Shown here in pieces: positions 45,935 through 53,764 of a stretch of 62,403 nt of DNA. The notes beneath the pieces are model-generated. The model was given only the letters and a program-made list of their open reading frames with translations. It did no database searches and was not told the origin of the DNA. The DNA lies in assembly GCA_947630765.1 (NCBI GenBank), contig CANRIX010000013.1, positions 1-62,403 on the forward strand, read 5' to 3'. The position numbers and the translations under genes are program-made. The stretch is from an uncultured Clostridia bacterium. Lineage in GTDB: Bacteria > Bacillota > Clostridia > Oscillospirales > CAG-382. How positions within the stretch are numbered: position 1 is the first letter of the stretch; the number at the start of each line of letters is the position of its first letter.

Positions 45935-48532
45935 ATGAAATTCAACCGATGGACCCGTTTTCTGGTACTCACCCTCGCGGCGGCGCTGACCGCGCCGCTT
46001 CTCGCGTCCTGCGGCAAGGGCGGGGAGGATTCCTCCGAAAGCTCGCAGACGGAAAGCGGGGACGCCGAGGACGCGCTCACCGTGCAGATCGGCGAGCAGA
46101 CCTACCCGGTGCAGGCGGTCAACCAGCCGGTCGGCGACGCGGGCGTCTATCTCTATGACCACACCTTCGGCGATTACGCGGACGCCCCGGACGGAGACTT
46201 CACCGACGTTGTGACGGCGAGCGAGATCGTCCTGCAGGTCGGTGAACCGGGGATGCCTGCGCTGCTGCCGAACGGCGGGTTCGTCGTGCGGTTCTACAAG
46301 ACCGAGCTGCCCGCGGACACGGCGGTCGGCACGAAGGTCTCCTGCAAGCAGGAATTTGACGATCTCCTGCCGGGCTTCGGCGCACGGATCGGGGGCGTTT
46401 CGGTCGAGATCGGCTACCGTAATATCCCGCCGACGACCGAAATGACCGGCTTCCTGTTCGACGAGGGCTGGTACGCCTCGACGACTTGCACGACCCCCGC
46501 CTTCACGGAGTACGCGGTGCAGGACGGCAAGGTGACGGCCGTCAACCCGTCCGGCGCGGAAACCTCCGGCAGTACACCGATCCCGGACGGCGGGTTCGTG
46601 CTGTCTGTGGCGCGTGGCGGTCTGCTGGAGCGCCAGCTTGCGAACGTGCAGGTCGGCGACCCGGTCGAGCTGACCGAGGACGTCCCGCTCTACGCGGTTT
46701 CCCGCTATGTGATCGCCGGGCGCGACCGCTCCCGCCCGACGACCGGGCTCGTCGTGTATACGAAGGATCGCACGCCGGTCGGCACCGGGCTGACCGAGGT
46801 GGTCGTGGATGAAAACGGCGTCGTCACGAAGGTCGTGACGGATTCCATCGGGGAAGCGCTGGTGCCGGAGGGCGGGTTCATCATCTCCGCGGCCGGCGAC
46901 ATGATCCCCATGCTCGCCCGCCGTGCGGCGGAAGGCGACCGCGTGGTGCTCGGCGGCTCGACGCTGTATCTGGTCTCCACCCCGGAAAGCGTCGTCTCCC
47001 GCGCCAAGACCGAGCTGGAATCCCTGCGCGAGGTCTACGAGCAGGACGCGTCATCGCTCGTACATATCGACTTCCGCGCGGCGGACGCGTCGCTCGACGC
47101 GCTGGAGGCGGCGCTGGAACCGGCGGAGGACGCGAAAACCCGCGTCGAGCGCTATCGCTCCATTCCGCAGCTGCTGAAGGACTGCCGGGACGCGGTGGTG
47201 CCGTGCCTGACCCTGCAGAACCGTGCGGCGTGGGTCACGGTCGGCGAACTGGACCCGAACACCGATACGTTCCTGCTCCATTACCGCAGCGAAGAGGACG
47301 TCCGGCACGCGGTTCGGTACGCGAAACGCGTCGGCTTTAACACGATCATCATCGACAATATGTTCGGCAGCTACGCCGCCTACCCGTCCAAGGTGCCGGG
47401 CGTCGTCCAGCTGGACGAACTGAAGGACTTCGACGTGGTGCAGGCGTTCTCGGACGCTTGCCGGGACGAAGGTCTGCGCTTTGTCGTCATGGTGTGCGGC
47501 CTTGCCTCCATCGTCAGCACGCATACCTACCCCGAAGACCACTACAGCAACCTGATGAAGGACAGTTTCTTGGTTTCCAATCGCGGAAACGTCGCGGATT
47601 CCGGCTTGACCAGCTCGCTCGACCCCTCGCGGGAGGAAGTACGGGAATTCCAGTGCGCCATCGTCAAGGAACTTGCGGAGAATTACGACCTCGACGGCAT
47701 TCAGGTGGACTATATCCGCTACCCCCTGCCGATCTACTATCAGGAATCGAACTACGAGGACTTCGGCTACCAAAGCCCCGCGTCGGAGGCGTTCCAGCAG
47801 GAGCACGGGGTGGACCCGGCGACGCTGTCCATTTCGGATCCCCTCTGGGCGGACTGGTGCGCCGCCCGTCGGGACGTGATCACCGGCTATGCCCGTCAGC
47901 TTGCCGAGACGGTCAAGAGCGTCGATCCGTCGCTGGAGATCACGTTCACCTGCTTCGCGGACTATAACGACCGCCAGCTTTACGTCTACCAGGACGTCGA
48001 AAAGTGGGCGGAAGAGGGCTTTACGGACGGGATCTACCCGATGATCTACGCCGAAACGACGGAAAGCCAGGCGCACTACACCGAGGAGATCGCGCCGGTC
48101 GCGGAAAATACGCACCTGATGCTGGGCGTCGGGCTGTACGTCAAGGCGACCCACCAGTCGATCGCCGAGCAGCTCTATATGCCGTTCGAGTACCTCGCGG
48201 ACGGGGTGTCGCTGTTCACGCTGCGCTACGTTTCCATCTGCGGCTACGACGAAACCGTCTGCCGCTCGTTCCGCCTGCCTGCCGCGACCGCGCGAATGGG
48301 CGAGGAGTCGGTGAAGGGGTGTGTCGCGTTCCTCGCGGACCGTGCGGACGCGCTGGCGTACCTGTACGCGGACGAAGCGGGGCTGACCGCGATGGCGGAG
48401 GCGCTTCGGGCGCTGGATTCGCCGGACGCGGAGGAAATCCGTGCGGCGGTCGAAGGGAATCTGCCGTCCGACGAAACGCTGCGTGCGGCGGTCGAAAAGG
48501 ACCTCGCCTACGCCCTGCGCTTCCTCGATTGA
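45935..48532 (+). CDS. Lipoprotein with GHL10-like (DUF187-type) glycosidase-like domain
   Basis: The 865-residue protein has a lipobox signal (LLASC, lipidated C26) and a Ser/Glu-rich linker, so it is anchored outside the membrane. Residues about 110-345 hold three copies of a short module with the pattern P-x-G-G-F-V/I followed about 25 residues later by G-D/T-x-V (starts near 111, 217 and 310). Residues about 445-790 form a TIM-barrel-like domain of the glycosyl-hydrolase-like 10 type, with AVRYAKRVGFNTIIID, the signature YDLDGIQVDYIRYP, and FTDGIYPMIYAET. Substrate is unknown; a cell-wall or mucin-type glycan is a guess. The dehydrogenase follows 17 bp later. Confidence 0.82.
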   Translation: MKFNRWTRFLVLTLAAALTAPLLASCGKGGEDSSESSQTESGDAEDALTVQIGEQTYPVQAVNQPVGDAGVYLYDHTFGDYADAPDGDFTDVVTASEIVLQVGEPGMPALLPNGGFVVRFYKTELPADTAVGTKVSCKQEFDDLLPGFGARIGGVSVEIGYRNIPPTTEMTGFLFDEGWYASTTCTTPAFTEYAVQDGKVTAVNPSGAETSGSTPIPDGGFVLSVARGGLLERQLANVQVGDPVELTEDVPLYAVSRYVIAGRDRSRPTTGLVVYTKDRTPVGTGLTEVVVDENGVVTKVVTDSIGEALVPEGGFIISAAGDMIPMLARRAAEGDRVVLGGSTLYLVSTPESVVSRAKTELESLREVYEQDASSLVHIDFRAADASLDALEAALEPAEDAKTRVERYRSIPQLLKDCRDAVVPCLTLQNRAAWVTVGELDPNTDTFLLHYRSEEDVRHAVRYAKRVGFNTIIIDNMFGSYAAYPSKVPGVVQLDELKDFDVVQAFSDACRDEGLRFVVMVCGLASIVSTHTYPEDHYSNLMKDSFLVSNRGNVADSGLTSSLDPSREEVREFQCAIVKELAENYDLDGIQVDYIRYPLPIYYQESNYEDFGYQSPASEAFQQEHGVDPATLSISDPLWADWCAARRDVITGYARQLAETVKSVDPSLEITFTCFADYNDRQLYVYQDVEKWAEEGFTDGIYPMIYAETTESQAHYTEEIAPVAENTHLMLGVGLYVKATHQSIAEQLYMPFEYLADGVSLFTLRYVSICGYDETVCRSFRLPAATARMGEESVKGCVAFLADRADALAYLYADEAGLTAMAEALRALDSPDAEEIRAAVEGNLPSDETLRAAVEKDLAYALRFLD

Positions 48533-48549
48533 AAGCGGAGGGAACGGAC

Positions 48550-49521
48550 GTGAGCCTTCCACGCATCGTTTTCCTCGAGCGGGACACCGTGACCGCCGGG
48601 GATATGGATTTTTCCGGGATCGAATCGCTCGGGGAAGTGACCTACTGCGGCAACGGGAATACCGACTGGTCGCCGGGCGCATTTCCCGCCCCGCTCCGGG
48701 ACGCGGAGATTCTAATCCTCAACAAGACCAAAATTACGCGGACTTTTCTCGCCGAATGCCCGTCCTTGCGTTGCGTCTGCCTGCTTGCGACCGGGTATAA
48801 CAACATCGACCCGGACGCCGTGCGGGAACGCGGGGTCGCGGTCTGCAACGTGCCGGGCTACTCGACGGACGCGGTCGCGCAGCTGACCTTCGGGCTGCTG
48901 CTGCAGCTGGCGGGGTCGCTCCCGCAGTACGAAGTGTCCGTGCGGGAGGGGATCTGGTGCGCGTCGTCGCGGTATACCTACCTGTCGTGGCCGATCACCG
49001 AACTCGCGGGCAAGACGCTCGGGGTCGTCGGGTACGGCGCGATCGGTCGCAAGGTCGCGCAGATCGGGCGTGCGTTCGGAATGCACGTCCTCGCGCACAC
49101 GCGGACGGTCCCGGCGGACGCGGCGGACGTGACGTTCTGTTCGCTGGAGGACCTGCTGCGGCAGGCGGACGTGCTGACGCTGCACTGCCCGCTGACCCCG
49201 CAGACGCAGGGTCTGATCGGGAAAGACCGGCTCGCACTGATGAAACCGACCGCTTTCCTGATCAACACCTCGCGGGGCGGCGTCGTCGAGGAGCAGGCGC
49301 TGGCGGACGCGCTCAATGCCGGGCGGCTCGCCGGCGCGGGCATCGACGTGCTGGAAACCGAGCCGATGCCGCGTGACTGCCCGTATCGGACGGCGAAGAA
49401 CTGTCTGGTCACGCCGCACGTCGCGTGGGCGGCGCGGGAATCCCGCGCGAGGCTGTTGGGCGAGGTGGAGCGGAATATCCGCGCCTTCCTGTCTGGCGAA
49501 CCGCGCAACCGCGTGCTTTGA
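48550..49521 (+). CDS. D-2-hydroxyacid dehydrogenase (glycerate/hydroxypyruvate type)
   Basis: The 323-residue NAD-dependent enzyme has the Rossmann motif GVVGYGAIGRKVA and the catalytic Arg-Glu-His triad in NTSRGGVV, LETEP and TPHVAWA. The N-terminal part and CLLATGYNNID resemble glycerate dehydrogenase/hydroxypyruvate reductase, but D-lactate-type specificity cannot be excluded. GTG 48550 is the start, with GGAGGGAAC at 48537-48545. A terminator follows. Confidence 0.88.
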   Translation: MSLPRIVFLERDTVTAGDMDFSGIESLGEVTYCGNGNTDWSPGAFPAPLRDAEILILNKTKITRTFLAECPSLRCVCLLATGYNNIDPDAVRERGVAVCNVPGYSTDAVAQLTFGLLLQLAGSLPQYEVSVREGIWCASSRYTYLSWPITELAGKTLGVVGYGAIGRKVAQIGRAFGMHVLAHTRTVPADAADVTFCSLEDLLRQADVLTLHCPLTPQTQGLIGKDRLALMKPTAFLINTSRGGVVEEQALADALNAGRLAGAGIDVLETEPMPRDCPYRTAKNCLVTPHVAWAARESRARLLGEVERNIRAFLSGEPRNRVL

Positions 49522-49542
49522 ACGGGTCTACAATTTGACGTT

Positions 49543-49574
49543 TCCTGCGGACTTTTTGCCCGCAGGATTTTTTT
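49543..49574 (+). terminator. Rho-independent terminator after the dehydrogenase
   Basis: An 8-bp stem (49543-49550 with 49560-49567) and a 9-nt loop are followed by seven T residues. It ends the lipoprotein-dehydrogenase unit. Confidence 0.88.
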
Positions 49575-49663
49575 GGTGGCACTTTTCCGCCCGTTGCTTT
49601 GCTTCTAAACAATCACATGACTATATAAAAAGAAAAAATATCAAAAAATATAATCAAAAGACC

Positions 49664-49692
49664 TTGACAAATGGTTGGACATGTGTTATAAT
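49664..49692 (+). promoter_or_regulatory. Consensus promoter of the zinc-ribbon membrane protein gene
   Basis: TTGACA (49664-49669), 17 bp, TATAAT (49687-49692), both perfect, in an AT-rich stretch. The leader of about 110 nt contains AAAGGAGG at 49713-49720 with no start codon at a usable distance, and then the true ribosome site before 49814. Confidence 0.9.
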
Positions 49693-49813
49693 AGGCGCAA
49701 GCAAGTCGGAAGAAAGGAGGAACACGGGCGCGAAGCGGCGCCACATACCGACAGAAAAGGCAATTGCGGCTTTCAAAACATAAAAAATCAACTGGAAAAA
49801 GGAAGGGTCGATT

Positions 49814-50311
49814 ATGGAAAGACAATGTGTAAAATGCGGCGCACACCAGCATGGAGATTCGCTGTATTGTGTCGTCTGCGGCGCTTCTCTGAAGGAAGAG
49901 GGCGCGATTGTGGGGACGGAGCGTCCCGTGGCGTATACGCGGAAAACCTTTTATCGTCGGTATGCTTCGACTTTTACGAAATCAGCGATTCTCGCGCTGT
50001 CGGGGTTCTGCTTCTTTTATGCGCTCTTGATGCTTCTTTTTGCCGCGATGGGCGCATACCAGCTTTTGCTGACGTTTTCGGGCTATATGGCTTTCGGGTT
50101 CCTACTGCTGTTTCGCCAGAGCAAGGGCGTTCTGATTTGGCTCATGATTGCCGCCACGGTGACGGCGCTGGAAAATCTGCTCTCCCTGTCGACGCTCTAT
50201 ATGGGGCTGCTGTGGATCGTCGCGCTCTTTTGCCTGCTTCGGTTGCGGGGGCTTTGGAAGGCCTACGGACAGTATGAAAAATCCGGCGCTCTGCCCGATA
50301 ACCTCTTCTGA
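49814..50311 (+). CDS. Zinc-ribbon membrane protein of unknown function
   Basis: The 165-residue protein begins with a short zinc ribbon (C5, C8, C19, C22) followed by a basic linker and about four membrane helices (residues 55-150). Such zinc-ribbon-plus-membrane proteins are widespread in Clostridia and mostly uncharacterised. AAAAGGAAGGG precedes the ATG. Base composition is lower in GC than the housekeeping genes, and it is monocistronic with a terminator behind it, so it may be a recent acquisition or simply a lineage-specific gene. Confidence 0.8.
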   Translation: MERQCVKCGAHQHGDSLYCVVCGASLKEEGAIVGTERPVAYTRKTFYRRYASTFTKSAILALSGFCFFYALLMLLFAAMGAYQLLLTFSGYMAFGFLLLFRQSKGVLIWLMIAATVTALENLLSLSTLYMGLLWIVALFCLLRLRGLWKAYGQYEKSGALPDNLF

Positions 50312-50323
50312 CGCGTCAAAAAA

Positions 50324-50351
50324 GGACTGCCTATGTGGCAGTCCCTTTTTT
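50324..50351. terminator. Bidirectional terminator
   Basis: An 8-bp stem (50324-50331 with 50337-50344) has A-rich sequence before it and T-rich sequence after it. It can serve both the zinc-ribbon gene and the convergent XRE gene. Confidence 0.85.
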
Positions 50352-50354
50352 GTT

Positions 50355-50579
50355 TTATCCGTTTGCGCCGGGGCGCGGCTCGTCGGAAAGCCCGAGGATA
50401 TAGTCGGTGGTAACGTGGTAAAAGAGCGCAAGGCGAATCAGCACGTCGGTGGGGACGTCCCGTTTGCCCAGTTCGTAAGCGCTGTATGCCTGCTGGGAGC
50501 AGTGCAGGAACTGCGCGAGCTGTTTCTGCGTCAAGTCATGGTCTTCCCGCAGATCGCGGATCCGTCGGTATTCGTTCAT
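50355..50579 (-). CDS. XRE-family HTH regulator
   Basis: This 74-residue protein is essentially one Cro/C1-type helix-turn-helix (IRDLREDHDLTQKQLAQFLH, then CSQQAYSAYELGKRDVP) with a short tail. AGAGGA is upstream of the ATG. It is divergent from a small membrane protein gene, and the shared gap holds two copies of ACAACA-N3-TGTGGT, the probable operators. The likely role is repressing the divergent gene and itself. Confidence 0.9.
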   Translation of the reverse strand: MNEYRRIRDLREDHDLTQKQLAQFLHCSQQAYSAYELGKRDVPTDVLIRLALFYHVTTDYILGLSDEPRPGANG

Positions 50580-50628
50580 ACTCGTCCTCTTTTGAATAGC
50601 ATTTCACTTTTCAAAAAAAGTATACCGC

Positions 50629-50668
50629 ACAACAAAATGTGGTATTGACAAGTACAACAATTTGTGGT
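50629..50668. promoter_or_regulatory. Twin operator-like sites of the XRE regulator
   Basis: Two 15-bp sites, ACAACA-AAA-TGTGGT (50629-50643) and ACAACA-ATT-TGTGGT (50654-50668), are spaced 25 bp apart. Each is an imperfect dyad. They flank the -35 box at 50645-50650 and touch the -10 box at 50668. That location fits repressor binding; assignment to the adjacent XRE protein is inference. Confidence 0.65.
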
Positions 50669-50673
50669 ACAAT
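50645..50673 (+). promoter_or_regulatory. Promoter of the small membrane protein gene
   Basis: TTGACA (50645-50650), 17 bp, TACAAT (50668-50673). The boxes are interleaved with the two XRE operator-like repeats. The start codon at 50692 is unusually close (about 12 nt from the expected transcription start). Confidence 0.8.
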
Positions 50674-50691
50674 AAAAGAAAAAAGGGTTGA

Positions 50692-51117
50692 ATGCAGATG
50701 AAATTGACGGAAAAACAGTATTTTCAGCTAAAATCGCCGCGTTCGTTGAGATGGTCGTCTACCGTGTTTGGCGCCGCCTGTATTGTGATAGGGCTTCCGT
50801 TATGCCTCTTTTTGGGCGGTCTCTTTTTTCTGATCATTGGTATTCTGATTTTGGCAATTCGGAAATGGGGGCTTTCTCTTGCGGGGACCATAGGGATGTT
50901 CCTCCTTTTTGCGATTCTCCTTTGTTTTTCCATTGCAGAGTTTCAGATGTCTTTCCAAGCTCTCAGCGTGGGCATACTGTTTGCGCTGTGTGCGGTCATT
51001 TCCCTAGGGGCGGCGATTTTGGGAGTTATGGCGACGCTCGATCTACGCAAGTGCCATATGGCGTATCTGCTCGAATTGGAAAAGGAATTGGGGTCTGGAA
51101 ACGGCGAAAGCGTTTAG
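50692..51117 (+). CDS. Small membrane protein of unknown function under XRE control
   Basis: The 141-residue protein has about four hydrophobic segments (near residues 25-43, 44-60, 62-82 and 88-112) and a charged C-terminal tail that may form a short coiled coil. I do not recognise a family. ATG 50692 is used; ATG 50698 in the same frame is possible, and the ribosome site is weak (AAGGG). Base composition is AT-richer than surrounding genes. The divergent XRE gene and shared operators suggest a two-gene regulated unit. Confidence 0.7.
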   Translation: MQMKLTEKQYFQLKSPRSLRWSSTVFGAACIVIGLPLCLFLGGLFFLIIGILILAIRKWGLSLAGTIGMFLLFAILLCFSIAEFQMSFQALSVGILFALCAVISLGAAILGVMATLDLRKCHMAYLLELEKELGSGNGESV

Positions 51118-51154
51118 AAATACGATTGCCGGAGGACGCCCCCGAAAAAACGAA

Positions 51155-51195
51155 CGTTGCCGCGAAAGGAAAACCCCTCGCGGCAACGCTTTTTT
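51155..51195. terminator. Bidirectional terminator
   Basis: A perfect 11-bp stem (51155-51165 with 51178-51188) is followed by a T run to 51195 on the plus strand, and preceded by AAAAAA, which gives a T run on the minus strand. It separates the two convergent small membrane protein genes. Confidence 0.88.
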
Positions 51196-51231
51196 ATACG
51201 GATTTTACGATTGACAGCCGATGCGCTTCTC

Positions 51232-51546
51232 TCACAAAACGGCGAACCCGACGAGCAGGGCGGCCGAGAAAACGATGCGTATGACGTGGTGCAGGATGTG
51301 CAATTGCTTGCTCTTGATCCCGTTCGCGAGCGCAGCGGCGCAAATCGCCGTGCAGCCGAGCAGGGCGACGACGAAGTCGAACTGCCGCCCGATGCCGTTG
51401 CAAACCACGGCGGCGAGCAAAAGCAGGGCGCCGGCAAACATGATCCACGCCGGGAACGACGTCCTTTTGCCCCAGATTTGGCTAATCGCGGCGACCGCGG
51501 ACAGAACGCCGAACAAAACGCTCACGATCCAGAGGAAGATCTGCAT
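51232..51546 (-). CDS. Small four-helix membrane protein, unknown
   Basis: The 104-residue product is almost entirely hydrophobic, with about four membrane helices and short loops (WGKRTS, NGIKSKQLH). No family is recognised. ATG 51546 has an AGGTGG ribosome site; the frame extends further upstream but with low-complexity residues that look non-coding. It lies 58 bp downstream of proS on the same strand and may be co-transcribed with it. Confidence 0.65.
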   Translation of the reverse strand: MQIFLWIVSVLFGVLSAVAAISQIWGKRTSFPAWIMFAGALLLLAAVVCNGIGRQFDFVVALLGCTAICAAALANGIKSKQLHILHHVIRIVFSAALLVGFAVL

Positions 51547-51604
51547 TTTTCCACCTGCTTTTCGATCGGTCGACGGGCTTTTCGCGCCTGCGGGACGGGA
51601 ACGA

Positions 51605-53044
51605 TCAATACTGCCGACCCCAGACGAGCATATGCTTCGCGGGGCGGCCGCAGCAGACGCAGACGGGGGAGAGCTGCTCCTCCTCAAACGGGATGCAGCG
51701 GGATTTCACGCCGCCGGTCGCGTCCTTGACCTTTTCCTCGCACGCCGCGTCGCCGCACCACATCGCCTTGATGAAACCGGGGTGGTTGGCCGCATGATCG
51801 AGGAATTCGTCGAACGTGGTCGCCGTGAAGGTCTTTGCGGCGAGGTTCTTCCGCACCCGCTCCACCAGCGCGTTGTGTACGCCGTCCAGAGCTTCCTGCA
51901 CGGAAGCGGCGAGACCGTCGAGCGATACGACCGTTTTTTCGCCGGTCGCGCGGGACACCAGCACGCAGGAACCGTTCTGGATGTCGCGCGGACCCAGCTC
52001 CAACCGAACCGGCACGCCCTTCATCTCGTACTCGGCGAACTTCCAGCCGGGGGAATTGTCCGATTCGTCCACCTTGACGCGCAGACCCGCCGCACGGAGC
52101 GCGTCCGCGACCTCCCGCGCCTTTTCCAGAACGCCTTCCTTGTGCATCTGCACTGGGATGATCGCGACCTGAACCGGCGCGACCTTCGGCGGCAGGATCA
52201 GCCCGTTGTCGTCGCCGTGGGTCATGATGATCGCCCCGATCATGCGGGTTGAAACGCCCCACGAGGTCTGGTGCGGGTAGCGGATCGTGTTATCCTTGTC
52301 GGTAAACGTGATGTCGAACGCACGGGCGAACCCGTCGCCGAAATAGTGGGACGTCCCGCCCTGCAGGGCGACGCCGTTGTGCATCATCGGTTCGATCGTG
52401 TAGGTCTCCACGGCGCCGGCGAACTTTTCCTTTTCGGTCTTGCGCCCGGTGACGGCGGGAATGGCGAGGGTCTCGAGGTAGAAATCCTCGTAGACCTTCA
52501 GCATCCGCAGGACTTCCTCGCGTGCCTCCTCCTCGGTCGCGTGCATCGTATGCCCCTCCTGCCAGAGGAATTCGGAGGTGCGCAGGAACGGACGGGTGGT
52601 CTTTTCCCAGCGGACGACGTTGACCCATTGGTTGTAGAGCTTGGGCAGGTCGCGATAGGAATGAATGATACTGCGGAAATGCTCGCAGAAAAGCGTTTCC
52701 GAGGTCGGACGGACGGCGAGCCGCTCAGAAAGCTGGTTTCCGCCGCCGAACGTGACCCACGCGCACTCCGGCGCGAAGCCCTCGACGTGGTCCTTTTCCT
52801 TTTGCAGAAGGCTTTCCGGGATGAACAGCGGCATATACACGTTTTCGTGCCCGAGCGCCTTGAAGCGGGCGTCGAGGTCTTTTTGGATGTTCTCCCAGAT
52901 CGCGTAGCCGTAGGGACGAATGATCATGCAGCCCTTGACGCCGGAGTAGTCCGCGAGCTCCGCTTTGCGGACGACGTCGGTGTACCATTGGGCGAAATCG
53001 ACGTCCATGGAGGTGATGGATTCAACCAGTTTCTTTTCTGCCAT
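51605..53044 (-). CDS. proS: Proline--tRNA ligase, short (archaeal/eukaryotic-like) type
   Basis: ProRS charges tRNA-Pro. This 479-residue enzyme is the ProS type 3 form, without the editing insertion of the long bacterial type and with a C-terminal zinc-binding extension (CGDAACEEK, then [18 protein letters not shown], ending in tyrosine as in the family). Class II motifs are present (RPTSE, and the motif-2 region [20 protein letters not shown]). ATG 53044 is the natural start; an apparent 40-codon upstream extension crosses the promoter. The promoter is the minus-strand one at 53136-53164. Confidence 0.94.
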   Translation of the reverse strand: MAEKKLVESITSMDVDFAQWYTDVVRKAELADYSGVKGCMIIRPYGYAIWENIQKDLDARFKALGHENVYMPLFIPESLLQKEKDHVEGFAPECAWVTFGGGNQLSERLAVRPTSETLFCEHFRSIIHSYRDLPKLYNQWVNVVRWEKTTRPFLRTSEFLWQEGHTMHATEEEAREEVLRMLKVYEDFYLETLAIPAVTGRKTEKEKFAGAVETYTIEPMMHNGVALQGGTSHYFGDGFARAFDITFTDKDNTIRYPHQTSWGVSTRMIGAIIMTHGDDNGLILPPKVAPVQVAIIPVQMHKEGVLEKAREVADALRAAGLRVKVDESDNSPGWKFAEYEMKGVPVRLELGPRDIQNGSCVLVSRATGEKTVVSLDGLAASVQEALDGVHNALVERVRKNLAAKTFTATTFDEFLDHAANHPGFIKAMWCGDAACEEKVKDATGGVKSRCIPFEEEQLSPVCVCCGRPAKHMLVWGRQY

Positions 53045-53095
53045 CGAACAGGACCCTTTCTTTTTGAAAAAAATCAACTTTTTTCGGAGAATGTC

Positions 53096-53124
53096 TTGCA
53101 AATTCCGAAAAAATTTAGTATAAT
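53096..53124 (+). promoter_or_regulatory. Promoter of the DUF1854-ABC transporter operon
   Basis: TTGCAA (53096-53101), 17 bp, TATAAT (53119-53124). Its expected start (about 53131) is within a few bases of the start of the opposing proS promoter, so the two RNA polymerase footprints overlap. Confidence 0.82.
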
Positions 53125-53135
53125 ATGCAGACATC

Positions 53136-53164
53136 ATTATAGCAAAGTTTTTTCGGTTTGTCAA
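53136..53164 (-). promoter_or_regulatory. Promoter of proS
   Basis: On the minus strand: TTGACA (53164-53159), 17 bp, TATAAT (53141-53136), both perfect, with TG one base before the -10. Transcription should start near 53129. Confidence 0.88.
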
Positions 53165-53192
53165 GCCGAAACGCAGGAAAGGAGCGGGTTTT

Positions 53193-53750
53193 ATGGCGGA
53201 CAGCTATCTCGAACTCGCGGACGTCACCTATCTCACCCCGGAAAACGCACAGTTTTCCCGCACGGCCCACGGGTTCCCGGCGCTTCGCGCGTTCCTTCCG
53301 CCGGTCACGGACGACCTGCTCGAGGAGAAACGCCCCCCGGAATGGCAGGACTTCGGTCGGGTCAACTTTCACCGGGCGTTCCCGTTCGACGCGCCGGACG
53401 AGTACATCTCGGTGCTGAGCAAGGACGGGCGGGAGTACGGCATCATTCGCCGCCTTTCGGATTTTTCCGGCGAAGCGCGGGAGATCATCGCGTCGGAATT
53501 GGCGCGCAAGTACCTCGCGCCGGTCATCACACGCATTCGGTCGCTCAAGGATAAATTGGGGTATTCCTATTGGGAAGTCGAAACGGACGCCGGTCCGCGC
53601 TCCTTCACCATGCGGGACACCTACCGCAACCTGTTTCACAATTCGGAGAACGGGATCGTGCTGACGGACGTAGACGGGAACCGGTTTCTGATCCCGGACG
53701 TCCTGCAGCTGGACCCGAAGAGCTACCGAAAAATCGAACTGTACCTGTAA
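53193..53750 (+). CDS. DUF1854 protein
   Basis: The 185-residue protein matches the DUF1854 pattern: [20 protein letters not shown] near the start, [13 protein letters not shown] in the middle, an arginine-rich central segment ([25 protein letters not shown]) and the C-terminal [17 protein letters not shown]. In other bacteria this domain is encoded next to an ABC exporter with an N-terminal zinc ribbon, in cyanophycin-related loci; the same partner follows here 14 bp downstream, but no cyanophycin synthetase is in the window. Function is unknown. AAAGGAGCGGG precedes the ATG. Confidence 0.82.
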   Translation: MADSYLELADVTYLTPENAQFSRTAHGFPALRAFLPPVTDDLLEEKRPPEWQDFGRVNFHRAFPFDAPDEYISVLSKDGREYGIIRRLSDFSGEAREIIASELARKYLAPVITRIRSLKDKLGYSYWEVETDAGPRSFTMRDTYRNLFHNSENGIVLTDVDGNRFLIPDVLQLDPKSYRKIELYL

Positions 53751-53764
53751 AGTTTTAGGAGAGT

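Noticed and set aside
51157..51729. Plus-strand frames across the small minus-strand membrane gene and the proS end
   Set aside because: They cross a strong bidirectional terminator and run opposite proS, whose C-terminal zinc domain is clear.
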